64,000 bases of DNA from Thioploca ingrica (GTDB lineage Bacteria; Pseudomonadota; Gammaproteobacteria; Beggiatoales; Beggiatoaceae). The notes under the pieces were generated by a model. That model made no database searches, was not told where the DNA came from, and saw only the letters and a list, made by a program, of their open reading frames with translations. The DNA lies in contig AP014633.1 in NCBI GenBank assembly GCA_000828835.1, positions 1,116,001 to 1,180,000 of the forward strand. Direction: 5' to 3'. Position numbers and translations under genes: made by a program. Below, in pieces: positions 8,997 through 17,756 of this stretch (its first letter is position 1; each line of letters opens with the position of its first letter).

Positions 8997-11063
8997 ATGT
9001 CAGTGCAAGTATTACATAACAATCCAGCTAGAAAAAAACATCGCCTAATTACTCGTAACGACTTTGATGGACTGGTTTGTGCTGTTTTACTGAAAGAAAT
9101 TAATTTAATAGAAGAAATTTTATTTGTTAATCCCAAGGATATGCAAGAAAGTAAGGTAAATGTAACTGCTTATGATATTACAACTAATTTACCTTATGTA
9201 CCCGGTGCTTATCTTATCTTTGATCATCATTATAGCGAAACGTTAAAGTATCAAGAACGTCCAGCTAATTATATTATTGATGCTAATGCGCCATCCACCG
9301 CTCGGGTTATTTATAACTACTATGGTGGTAAAGAAATTTTTTTTAACATTAGTGAAGAAATGTTGGTGGCAGTAGATAAAGCGGATTCTGGTCATTTTAG
9401 TCGGGAAGACATTTTACATCCACAAGGATGGGTGCTATTAAATTATTTACTCGATCCGCGCAGTGGTTTAGGGCAATTTAGCGAATTTAGAATCTCTAAT
9501 TACAATTTAATGATGATGCTGATTGATTATTGCAAAAAACTCAGCATTAGTGAAATTCTAAAATTACCCGATATTAAAGAACGAGTTGATATCTACTTCA
9601 AACACCAAAAAATTTCGATGCATCAACTTGAAAGAAATGCCATCGTGTGTAATCAAGTGGTGGTGGTTGATTTTCGTGATGAAAAAGAAATTTTAGTCGC
9701 TAATCGCTTTATGATTTATGCGATGTATCCGGAATGTAATGTTTCGGTTCATCTGCTGAAGAACCAACCAAAAAATCAAACCATATTAGCGGTAGGTCGC
9801 TCTATTGTTAATTATTCTTCTACCGTGAATATCGGTGAATTAATATTACAATACGGTGGCGGTGGTCACGAAAAAGCCGGAACCTGTTCAGTCGCTAATG
9901 ATAGAGTTGAATCGATATTAGAAAAATTACTGGAACAACTCAATCTTGAACTCGTGTCAATGAAATTAATTGAAATAAACCAAGCCAATGAAAAAACTAA
10001 AGTAATCGTTGCTGAGGACCAAATTGTTCCCCAAAGAACACCCGCCCATCCAGTGGAAGTAACCACTATCCCGGTCAGCGGTTCTGCTTTGCCCACACCG
10101 GTCAATTCATCACCATTATTAGCTCAATTTGTGGCTACACCCAGTAGCACTAATCCATTACAAGTGAACTTGGATGCCTTTGCTTCTCGTGCCGGTAATG
10201 GCAAAAAAATTGTTAGTTATCAGTGGGAAAGCAATTGTGAAGCTTGCTTAATTGCGGAAGGGGTTACTTCCAGCGTACTTTTTCCTCAAGCTGGGGAATA
10301 TCAAATTACTTTGCGGATTACGGATAACTTTAATCAAACGGCAGAAGCAACTCAGACTATTAAGGTTATGGCTAAACGTCACCCACCACTCGCCGCTTTC
10401 ACTCTTTCACCTCGACAAGGACCCGCACCATTAACAGTGGTTTTAGATGCGAGTAATTCCGTCGAAAGTAATGAAGACGATGACTTTAATCATTATGATT
10501 GGTCTATCAATGGTCAACATCTAGCGGGTAAAGTAACCACGACGACTTTAACCCAGCCCGGGATTTACACCGTTATTCTTACCATAACCAATAGTGAAGG
10601 ACTCACCACCAGTAACATCCAAACCATTACAGTCAACGAATTAGAAACCACTCCATGGGTAAGTATTGGTAATCATATTAAAGCCGCTCTAAAATTTCTG
10701 GGCTTAAAAGAACATTATCAAGTGGGTGAATTTCTCAAAGTGGATTTGATGGAAAATTTACAAATTAACGATTCGCTACAACGAGTTGATTTATGGATTG
10801 CGGTTGAAACGCCGGATGGACAAACCTATTTTATGACCGGTTCACCGTTTCAACCGTTTTCACCAGAACCTAAACCATTTCGCCGCTCACTAGAGCAAAG
10901 ATCATTACAATACCGAATTTTGGAATTTGAAGTCCCTCCTAATATGGGAGGTAATTATAATTTTTATGCCATCTACAACAAAGAAGGGGCTGATTTAAGC
11001 CAACTCTTGTTTACCCAACGTTCTAACCTCGCTTTTGCGATGACTGTTCTGAGTGAACAATAG
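8997..11063 (+). CDS. DHH phosphoesterase domain fused to PKD domains
   Basis: Residues 1-320 form a DHH-family domain: TRNDFDG (D22, D24), DHH at 76-78 and the DHHA1 glycine motif GGGGHEKAGTC near 288. DHH proteins are manganese phosphodiesterases, usually acting on nucleotides or nucleic-acid ends. Residues about 375-460 and 465-555 are two PKD-like beta-sandwich domains (for example AAFTLSPRQGPAPLTV), and the last 110 residues are an unrecognised beta-rich domain with an NMGGNYNFYAIY segment. PKD domains are normally extracellular, but no signal peptide is present. CAGGAGGT supports the ATG. The N-terminal part is a close paralogue of the stand-alone gene at 21288. Confidence 0.75.
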   Translation: MSVQVLHNNPARKKHRLITRNDFDGLVCAVLLKEINLIEEILFVNPKDMQESKVNVTAYDITTNLPYVPGAYLIFDHHYSETLKYQERPANYIIDANAPSTARVIYNYYGGKEIFFNISEEMLVAVDKADSGHFSREDILHPQGWVLLNYLLDPRSGLGQFSEFRISNYNLMMMLIDYCKKLSISEILKLPDIKERVDIYFKHQKISMHQLERNAIVCNQVVVVDFRDEKEILVANRFMIYAMYPECNVSVHLLKNQPKNQTILAVGRSIVNYSSTVNIGELILQYGGGGHEKAGTCSVANDRVESILEKLLEQLNLELVSMKLIEINQANEKTKVIVAEDQIVPQRTPAHPVEVTTIPVSGSALPTPVNSSPLLAQFVATPSSTNPLQVNLDAFASRAGNGKKIVSYQWESNCEACLIAEGVTSSVLFPQAGEYQITLRITDNFNQTAEATQTIKVMAKRHPPLAAFTLSPRQGPAPLTVVLDASNSVESNEDDDFNHYDWSINGQHLAGKVTTTTLTQPGIYTVILTITNSEGLTTSNIQTITVNELETTPWVSIGNHIKAALKFLGLKEHYQVGEFLKVDLMENLQINDSLQRVDLWIAVETPDGQTYFMTGSPFQPFSPEPKPFRRSLEQRSLQYRILEFEVPPNMGGNYNFYAIYNKEGADLSQLLFTQRSNLAFAMTVLSEQ

Positions 11064-11065
11064 AC

Positions 11066-11701
11066 TTAAGGAATTTCTAACCATTTATGGGTTTGTAAAC
11101 TTAGACGCCATTGCGGATGCTTCAAACAATAATGCACTGCCAGTCGAGTATTTTCTACTTGTTGAGAATCCGCCAACGGTTGTAAAAAAAAATACTTAAA
11201 ATTAAGTTGTTGAAATTTATCCGGCAGTGCATCGACTTGTGGAAAAACTAACTTTAATTCATCGCCACTCTGCACAACCAATGGAGCCTGTGCCTTGGGG
11301 CTCACGCAAACCCAATCGATTCCCGGCGGTAACGGTAAAGTTCCATTGGTTTCCACTGCTACTTCTAAACCAGCTTGATGAAATGCCTCAATTAAAGCAT
11401 TATCCAATTGCAATAAAGGTTCGCCTCCGGTACAAACCACATAAGGATGTCCCGGTAATTGCCAAGGCCAATGCGCAACAACTTGCTCAACTAATGCCTG
11501 AGCCGAATTGAATTTACCGCCACCTTGTCCATCAATCCCAACAAAATCGGTATCACAAAATGGGCAAATAGCCTTAGCACGATCTAACTCACGACCTGAC
11601 CACAGATTACAACCACTAAACCGACAAAATACCGCCGCACGTCCAGTATGTAAACCTTCTCCCTGCAAGGTATAGAATATTTCCTTTACGATGTAAGTCA
11701 T
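11066..11701 (-). CDS. queE: 7-carboxy-7-deazaguanine synthase
   Basis: QueE is a radical-SAM enzyme that converts 6-carboxytetrahydropterin to 7-carboxy-7-deazaguanine in the queuosine pathway. The cluster cysteines C31, C46 and C49 have the CX14CX2C spacing found in one QueE subgroup rather than the classical CX3CX2C. The N-terminus (IFYTLQGEG) and TGGEPLLQ fit the family. The length of 211 is normal and the start is ATG. It converges on the DHH-PKD gene with a two-base gap. No queC, queD or queF is in the window. Confidence 0.93.
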   Translation of the reverse strand: MTYIVKEIFYTLQGEGLHTGRAAVFCRFSGCNLWSGRELDRAKAICPFCDTDFVGIDGQGGGKFNSAQALVEQVVAHWPWQLPGHPYVVCTGGEPLLQLDNALIEAFHQAGLEVAVETNGTLPLPPGIDWVCVSPKAQAPLVVQSGDELKLVFPQVDALPDKFQQLNFKYFFLQPLADSQQVENTRLAVHYCLKHPQWRLSLQTHKWLEIP

Positions 11702-11754
11702 AACAACAAATTCCGTCGGCGACTGGCCGCTTCGCCTTATCCGCTCGACGTGAG

Positions 11755-12142
11755 TTATTTCAACGCCTCAATATCCGTTGGTGTTAAACCAGTCATTGGT
11801 TGGATAAGCTCAATCGGTAAGCTATTTTGTTTCATCGTCCGAGCCACTGGTAATATTCCCTCTGGTCGTCCCTTCTGCCAACCTTCTTCTAAAGCTGTGT
11901 CAACCACCCCTTTTAATTCCCAATAAGTGAATAAACTTTTCTGGTATTGTTCCCGTTGTTCCGGACTTAAGTTGGTTTCTTCTAAGATTTTAGTTGAGAA
12001 TCGCCGAAATAGGGTCAAAGTTTTCCAAGTTCTGATGATGAGGCGGCAAAAGTTGATTGAGAAAATCTATCAGTAAATCTTTATTACCTTCTTCACCAAA
12101 GAGTTTTTTGAAACCAAACTCGGTATAGGGATTCAGATAACG
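11755..12142 (-). pseudogene. Broken Rpn/PD-(D/E)XK 'transposase-like' nuclease gene
   Basis: Two pieces of one family are visible in different frames. From 12142 the minus strand reads RYLNPYTEFGFKKLFGEEG..., the characteristic N-terminus of Rpn-type PD-(D/E)XK proteins, and stops at TAA after SAILN. Overlapping in another frame, 12018-11755 encodes RFSTKILEETNLSPEQREQY... and VVDTALEEGWQKGRPEG, the family's C-terminal region. The central nuclease core is missing. The gene has therefore suffered an internal deletion and frameshift and should be inactive. Confidence 0.7.
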
Positions 12143-12241
12143 GGACCTGGTGTTTGGATTAGTTCAACTCGGCAGTTGGGGAACAGGTTGTTTTATTTTA
12201 TTATTATAGCGTAAAATCATTTTTTTAGTTAGCCAACTGGA

Positions 12242-12276
12242 GTGGGTGAAGAAAGGCGCGTTAGCGCGAAACCCAC
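12242..12276. repeat. Palindromic intergenic repeat
   Basis: GTGGGT (12242-12247) pairs with ACCCAC (12271-12276), and an inner CGCG/CGCG pair surrounds TTAG. The result is a long imperfect stem-loop between the two pseudogenes. Confidence 0.5.
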
Positions 12277-12296
12277 CATTTATAGCGTGTGCTCTC

Positions 12297-12518
12297 GATG
12301 CGCAAGGGCGTTTTATTAGCCAACAATTAGGATTAGCTTTAGTGCGTTGGCCAGGTGTTTATTGGCAGGTGGAAACGACTTGATTACGGTGGTAAACTTT
12401 GGAAGGCACGTTATTACCGACTTTAGAAGAATTAGCCATGAAACAACAACAACGTCAACAAGCTGAACAATTAGCCGAAAAATTACGTGCATTGGGAATT
12501 AATCCAGAAGAACTTTAA
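12297..12518 (+). pseudogene. C-terminal remnant of a Uma2-family (DUF820) nuclease
   Basis: One frame reads QGRFISQQLGLALVRWPGVY then WQVETT, followed by an in-frame TGA at 12381 where the family usually has Trp, then LRW and a TAA at 12393, then TLEGTLLPTLEELAMKQQQ and the Q/E-rich tail ending LRALGINPEEL. This is the C-terminal third of a Uma2-type PD-(D/E)XK protein with two stop codons and no catalytic core. It ends two bases before the exonuclease-ATPase gene. An intact Uma2 relative is at 39038. Confidence 0.65.
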
Positions 12519-12520
12519 CG

Positions 12521-14932
12521 ATGGAAGCCGTAACTGATTTTATTGTGGTTGACACCGAGGGAAAAGATGAACTGAACGAAATAGCCATTATTAATAGCCA
12601 AGGTCAATTAATCTATGAAGCGTTTGTTAAGAATGAATTAAATGCTGAAACGGTTAAATTCAACACGAAACCGCGAGGAGAAATTCTGGCAGACTTGGTC
12701 AACCTAGCGCAGTCGAAATTGATTATTTGTCACTATGCCCATCACGATATTGAAGTCCTAAAAAATAGTTTTACCCAAGCCAACCTAACTTGGCCAAATT
12801 TACACTTTTCTTGTACTTTTGAACTGGCCAAATCGCTTTTTAAAAATTTAACCAGTTACTCTTTAGAATATCTCAGCCAATATTTAAATTTAAAAGTTAA
12901 TAATCAATTTTTTAATCAAAATTTTGCGCATAACGCCAGATATGATGCCCAGTTTACTTATCAACTTTATTGTCAGATTAAATCAGTACTTATGAAAGAA
13001 ACGCTGTCCCTGCAATCCAATCCCTTTGGAACGAGTCGAGTGGATACTCCTTTTCAAAATCATATTGATTTAGAAGAAATTTATCAAGAACAGTTTGAAT
13101 ACCTGAAATCTATTCTTAATGAAATTAAACAGGATCAAAATCATCAAAGTAAGGGTGCTGTGGTCATCGGGGAAGCTGGGAGTGGTAAAACCCATTTAAT
13201 GATGCGATTAGCAAAAGAATTACTGCCTCGACATCGGTTGTTATTCATTAGGCAACCGAATAATCCAGAAGCAATTCTATATCATATTTATAGTCGAATT
13301 TTGGAATCTTTGGTAGAAATCGTTCCTCATAGTGGTTATTCACAATTAGAATATTTATTAGCGCAAAGTTTTTCTAAAATTATTATCGAAATCTTAAGTA
13401 AAAAAGTGAATGTTACTCAGACGGGTGAAATGTTATTAAATACCCTGCCGCAAGACCCACTTAATATTTATAAAGTATTGGGTAACGATACTGAAAAAAA
13501 GCGCAAAAATTGGCAATTAATTGAAAAATTAACTTTAGAATGGTGGAATAGAAATTATGGGTTTGGTGGTTACGCCCCGGCTATCGTTAAAGGACTGATT
13601 CGATTTTGCAGTTATTCTGATCCCCAGAAAAGATATTGGGTGAGAAGATGGTTATCAGGACATCTTTTGGAAGCTCATGAATTAGAAAGTATTCGCTTAG
13701 ATAATTGGAGTGAAGAACTGAGCCAAGAGGATTTTTCTCTTGAAGCGATCGCCGTGTTTAGTAAACTGTCGATTGTTGATGAACCACTGCTCATTATTTT
13801 TGATCAATTAGAAGGATTAAAATACCACGAAGCCTTATTATTTCGCTTTGGCGAAGCGGTCAAAGAAATTTTCACTCATGTAGCCAATAGTTTAATTATT
13901 TTGAATTTATTTCCGGATAGATGGCAACATTTTAAGACTTTTTTTAATACGGCGATTATTGAGCGACTGTCACAATATGAAATCGTGTTAAATAAACCCT
14001 CAGAAGCGCAATTACAACAAATATTGGCTATTAAAGCGCAAGTTCAAGATCTCACTCTAGATACACTTTTTACTCCTGACGAATTAAAAGTAATTCTTGA
14101 ACGAAATTCAATTAGAAATGTTTTAAATTGGGCTTCTCATTATTATCGCCATAAAGTTGATAATATCGATTTACCGATTAAGATAAAAAGCTTTGAAGAA
14201 GAAATTCGAGCAGAACTACAAGGTTTGAAAGCGGATATCGCTTGGTTAAAACAGCAAATGCTTGCGGGTGAAAAACTACCCCCACTGCCAATGGTTAATC
14301 AGCAACCGCTTGAAGAAAATTCAACGCCGGTATCCAATCCAATTGAAAATGATGAACAACAACTTATCGTTTATTTAAATCAGCAACAAGCGTTACTTGA
14401 ACAAGCCTATCATGCTCATGTCATTATTAATGATTTTGACGATATTGGTAAAGTAAGGATTATTATTGAAGCTTTTAAAACTTTTAGGCGGTTAGAAACG
14501 GACCACTTAAGACTCGGAAAAAGAAAATTACCCGAACACCTTTTAATTAGAACACCAGAGCAAGCGTTTGTCGTGGCATTTTTACAAGTGAGTGGTCCGG
14601 CTTTTTCACCTCGAATTAAAAATTTCAATGAATTAGTGATTAACTATAAAGATATCCGTTTTGGTTTATTTAGAGATGTGAGGGAACCGATTGTCACCGG
14701 TCAGGTCAGTAAAATAGAAATAGATAAACTGAATAATGCGCCTAACGGTAAATTTATTGGTCTGGAAAAAGCCGATCGGATTACCCTCGAACTGATTTAT
14801 AAATTGATTATCGATATTCAAAATAAAGATTTGGAAATGGATTTAACCCTCGCTTTAACCTTTCTAGAAACGTATTTTAGTTCCTATTGGTTAATTAAAA
14901 TTATTAACAAGGCAGCACATATTGCAAAATAG
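12521..14932 (+). CDS. DnaQ-type (DEDDh) 3'-5' exonuclease fused to P-loop ATPase
   Basis: Residues 1-155 are a DEDDh exonuclease with all expected acidic/His positions: D11 and E13 (VVDTEG), D76 (CHYAHHDIEVL), H137 and D142 (HNARYD). After a linker, residues about 185-565 form an ATPase with Walker A GEAGSGKT (217-224) and a Walker B-like LLIIFDQ (D428). A helical segment (about 565-600) and a C-terminal domain of about 170 residues that I do not recognise follow. No membrane segment or signal is seen. The combination suggests a nuclease controlled or loaded by ATP hydrolysis, in DNA repair or defence; this is inference. The 3' end overlaps the convergent nudB by 29 bases. Confidence 0.75.
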   Translation: MEAVTDFIVVDTEGKDELNEIAIINSQGQLIYEAFVKNELNAETVKFNTKPRGEILADLVNLAQSKLIICHYAHHDIEVLKNSFTQANLTWPNLHFSCTFELAKSLFKNLTSYSLEYLSQYLNLKVNNQFFNQNFAHNARYDAQFTYQLYCQIKSVLMKETLSLQSNPFGTSRVDTPFQNHIDLEEIYQEQFEYLKSILNEIKQDQNHQSKGAVVIGEAGSGKTHLMMRLAKELLPRHRLLFIRQPNNPEAILYHIYSRILESLVEIVPHSGYSQLEYLLAQSFSKIIIEILSKKVNVTQTGEMLLNTLPQDPLNIYKVLGNDTEKKRKNWQLIEKLTLEWWNRNYGFGGYAPAIVKGLIRFCSYSDPQKRYWVRRWLSGHLLEAHELESIRLDNWSEELSQEDFSLEAIAVFSKLSIVDEPLLIIFDQLEGLKYHEALLFRFGEAVKEIFTHVANSLIILNLFPDRWQHFKTFFNTAIIERLSQYEIVLNKPSEAQLQQILAIKAQVQDLTLDTLFTPDELKVILERNSIRNVLNWASHYYRHKVDNIDLPIKIKSFEEEIRAELQGLKADIAWLKQQMLAGEKLPPLPMVNQQPLEENSTPVSNPIENDEQQLIVYLNQQQALLEQAYHAHVIINDFDDIGKVRIIIEAFKTFRRLETDHLRLGKRKLPEHLLIRTPEQAFVVAFLQVSGPAFSPRIKNFNELVINYKDIRFGLFRDVREPIVTGQVSKIEIDKLNNAPNGKFIGLEKADRITLELIYKLIIDIQNKDLEMDLTLALTFLETYFSSYWLIKIINKAAHIAK

Positions 14933-15374
14933 CTTCGCGGTTAGTATAAGAAGTCACTTTTTCTAGCGCTTCCGCGCGAGATAACCAGCAATAAGCGCTG
15001 TGTTCATGAGGATTAAGTTGAATTGGTTGGCAACGGGATAATACTAACGTAAAGACGTGTTCGATGTTATGAGTTACCTCTGGCGCATAACGAATTTTCC
15101 AAGGCGGTTTAATCTCAAACCGATTTTGCTGCTGACGATCTTGTAAATTGGAGTCGGTCATTAAGCCGGTTTCTTCCCAGACCTCTCGTTTAGCTGCCGA
15201 TAAAGGCGTTTCATCTTTTTGTAAACTACCCGTGACTGATTGCCAAAAAGTCGGTATATCACCACGCTGCAGCAAGAGAACTTGCGCATCGACAGTGTAA
15301 ATAACGACTAAAACTGATTCGGGTCGCTTATAAGGTCTATTTAAGTAATTCAATCCATTATCCGGTTTTGACAC
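14904..15374 (-). CDS. nudB: Dihydroneopterin triphosphate diphosphatase (Nudix)
   Basis: A Nudix hydrolase with the complete box Gx5Ex7REVWEETGL (from G in GSLQKDE). The flanking FWQSVTGSLQ and the C-terminal SAYCWLSRAEAL resemble NudB, which removes pyrophosphate from dihydroneopterin triphosphate in folate synthesis; another Nudix substrate cannot be excluded. The only plausible start is GTG at 15374. It overlaps the exonuclease-ATPase gene tail to tail. Confidence 0.82.
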   Translation of the reverse strand: MSKPDNGLNYLNRPYKRPESVLVVIYTVDAQVLLLQRGDIPTFWQSVTGSLQKDETPLSAAKREVWEETGLMTDSNLQDRQQQNRFEIKPPWKIRYAPEVTHNIEHVFTLVLSRCQPIQLNPHEHSAYCWLSRAEALEKVTSYTNREAILQYVLPC

Positions 15375-15404
15375 CCGGTTTTAAATAAAGTTAACAATTC
15401 GTCT

Positions 15405-15791
15405 TTATATTAATTGCCAATGCGTTAACACCGCTTGCAAATCTTCAATTTTAAAAGGTTTAGAAATATAATCATCCATTCCGGCATTAAAACAAGATTC
15501 ACGATCTTCCTGCGAGCTATGGGCTGTCATTGCAATAATGGGAATATGTTGTCCATTGCTTTGCTCACGAGAACGGATTTGATTAGTCGCTTCAAAACCA
15601 TTCATCTTAGGCATTTCACAATCCATCAGTATCAAGGCATAGCTTTTTTGTGAAACTTTCTCTAATACTTCTAAACCATTACTCGCAACCTCTGTCACCA
15701 AACCCAATTTTTTAAGCATGGCTACAGTTACCTTTTGATTAAATAAGTTATCTTCTGCTAATAAGATACAGTTCTCAGATTGAATTGCCAT
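15405..15791 (-). CDS. Single-domain response regulator (CheY-like receiver)
   Basis: The 128-residue protein is a receiver domain only. E13/D14 (AEDN), the phospho-acceptor D57 (LMDCEMPKMNG), the Thr/Ser switch (AMTAHS) and the Lys in YISKPF are all present. The sequence resembles receivers at the C-terminus of hybrid kinases. With no output domain it should act through protein contacts or as a phosphorelay intermediate. No kinase is adjacent. Confidence 0.88.
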   Translation of the reverse strand: MAIQSENCILLAEDNLFNQKVTVAMLKKLGLVTEVASNGLEVLEKVSQKSYALILMDCEMPKMNGFEATNQIRSREQSNGQHIPIIAMTAHSSQEDRESCFNAGMDDYISKPFKIEDLQAVLTHWQLI

Positions 15792-15949
15792 ATTTTTTCA
15801 TTCCCAATAAGAAGATAAAATTTTTTATCGCAAAATACTAAATGATTATTTATTTTATTTGGCTCGACGAGATAATATTTTTTGTTTAATATCATATTGT
15901 CAAATATTTAACAATACCGGCACCCTTGTTTATAACTGGTTGATTTTAG

Positions 15950-16026
15950 GTAGAGTGCGTTAACGCGGCGTCACGCACCAGAGTCTTTAACAACGGTGCA
16001 TTATAGCTATCGTCTAACGCACCCTA
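15950..16026. repeat. 77-bp palindromic element, GTAGGGTGCGTTA family
   Basis: The ends GTAGAGTGCGTTA and TAACGCACCCTAC are 13-bp inverted repeats with one mismatch. It occupies the centre of the 349-base gap before the methyltransferase; the rest of the gap is AT-rich with nothing recognised. Related copies are at 36364 and 60504. Confidence 0.7.
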
Positions 16027-16140
16027 CGTTCTCAGCTTGGCTAATTTATTTCGCCAATTGCTCAAGTTTAACTCGCATTCCCCGATTTTACTTGAAAACG
16101 AAATCCTGAAATTTTTCAAGAAATTGAGTTAATTTATGCC

Positions 16141-17715
16141 ATGACAACCCATACCTACGATGATTTTCCCTATCGGTGCTTAATTCGTCCAGACATCCAA
16201 CCTCGGCATTTAGCGACTTTAGCAGCCCTATTTAATTTACAACCACCTTCATTAACCACCGCTCGGATATTGGAGTTAGGTTGTGGTAATGGAATTAATC
16301 TCCTGGCGACGGCTCAAAGTTGGCCACAAGCAGATTGTTTGGGGATTGACTATTCAGCTCGACAAATCGCTGCTGGCCAAAAAATAATCCAGGCAGTTGG
16401 TTTAAATAATATTGTTCTTAAACAATTAGATATTCTGGATATTGATGACTCTTTGGGTCAATTTGATTATATTATTATTCATGGCGTTTATTCTTGGGTT
16501 ACTCCCCGCGTTCAAAATAAACTCTTAAATATTTGCCAACATCATTTAGTACCTAACGGTATTGCTTATATCAGTTATAATACCTATCCAGGTTGGTATT
16601 TGAATCAGATAATGCGAGACATGATACAGTATTATCATGTTCACCAATTTACAGATAAGATCATTCGTCCTTTAGAAACGAAGCAATTGTTACAATGGGT
16701 TATTGATCGCAATCAACACCATCAGGATGCTTATACTTTGCTATTACAAGAACAATTAACCCGTTTACAAAAACCAGATGGGGATAATTACTTATATCAT
16801 GATTTGTTAGAAGAAGAAAATCATCCTATTTATTTTTATCAATTTATCGAACAAGCTAAACAATATAATTTAGAATACGTGACGGACATTAAATTTCGAG
16901 AAGGTTTATCTGCTTGGCAAACGCTTAAACCGAGGTTTAGCGGTGATTTCGTGACTCAGGAACAATATATGGATTTTTTTTCCAATCGCAAATTGCGGAT
17001 GACGTTACTCTGTCATCAAGGTTTAACTGTTAATCGGCAGTTGGAGCCAAAATTGATGTCACGTTTTTATGTTGCGGCGATGCCATTTTTACAACCAACT
17101 GATTTACCAGTTGATATTAATTCTTCGGCCACGATTTATTTTCAAAAACCGAATAGTCATCCGGTTCCTATCAATCATCCTTTAATCAAATCAGCATTGC
17201 TCTATCTGATTGATATTTATCCGAGTAATATTTTTTTCGCGGATTTAGTGGCTTACCTTTATTCGCAGCAATTAAATGCTATTTTAGCAATCAATGAATT
17301 AAGCAAGAATTTAGCCGAGGAATTATTAGCTTTGTTTTGCCAAGAATTAATTAACTTAGATCGGCATGCCATTCCACGGTTGCCTACCCAGAGTAGTGAT
17401 TATCCAACCGTGATTCCTTTGGCACGTTGGCAAGCGACTCAAGGACAAACGACCGTGGTTAATTCACTGGGTCAATTAGGGCAACTGGATGAATTTACTT
17501 GTCAATTACTACCTCATTTAAATGGCCAAAATAATCGAGCCGCGTTATTAAAGGTAATGAAGAGATTGGTTGAACAGCAGCATGTCACGGTCATTCTGAA
17601 TGAACAAGAAGTACTTTGTAGTCAGTTAGCAGAGCCAGAATTGTTGCACATTCTCAATTTATATTTAGATGAAACCTTACAGATTATTACTCGTCATGCC
17701 TTACTTGTCGCTTGA
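16141..17715 (+). CDS. SAM-dependent methyltransferase with methyltransferase regulatory domain
   Basis: The N-terminal class I methyltransferase fold has the SAM-binding motif LELGCGNG near residue 46 and GIDYS 25 residues later, then IIIHGVYSWV. The middle section (about 215-300) matches the methyltransferase regulatory domain that follows this fold in a family including rickettsial protein-lysine methyltransferases, and the C-terminal 200 residues are a helical extension. The length of 524 fits. The substrate is unknown; protein lysine is one possibility. The start ATG has only a weak ribosome site. psd follows 41 bases downstream and could be cotranscribed. Confidence 0.72.
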   Translation: MTTHTYDDFPYRCLIRPDIQPRHLATLAALFNLQPPSLTTARILELGCGNGINLLATAQSWPQADCLGIDYSARQIAAGQKIIQAVGLNNIVLKQLDILDIDDSLGQFDYIIIHGVYSWVTPRVQNKLLNICQHHLVPNGIAYISYNTYPGWYLNQIMRDMIQYYHVHQFTDKIIRPLETKQLLQWVIDRNQHHQDAYTLLLQEQLTRLQKPDGDNYLYHDLLEEENHPIYFYQFIEQAKQYNLEYVTDIKFREGLSAWQTLKPRFSGDFVTQEQYMDFFSNRKLRMTLLCHQGLTVNRQLEPKLMSRFYVAAMPFLQPTDLPVDINSSATIYFQKPNSHPVPINHPLIKSALLYLIDIYPSNIFFADLVAYLYSQQLNAILAINELSKNLAEELLALFCQELINLDRHAIPRLPTQSSDYPTVIPLARWQATQGQTTVVNSLGQLGQLDEFTCQLLPHLNGQNNRAALLKVMKRLVEQQHVTVILNEQEVLCSQLAEPELLHILNLYLDETLQIITRHALLVA

Positions 17716-17756
17716 CGGTGATCAGTTATCGGAGTGATTGAATTTTATAAGTTATT

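Noticed and set aside
12240-12520. Repairing the Uma2 remnant as a gene with TGA read as Trp
   Set aside because: A second stop (TAA) follows 12 bases later and the catalytic core is missing; TGA is a normal stop elsewhere in the window.
12521-14932. Exonuclease-ATPase as a DNA polymerase III epsilon or a DinG-type helicase
   Set aside because: The exonuclease is at the N-terminus as in some DinG proteins, but there is no helicase motif II/VI set and no iron-sulfur cysteines; a single Walker site with a Walker B-like FDQ is seen instead.
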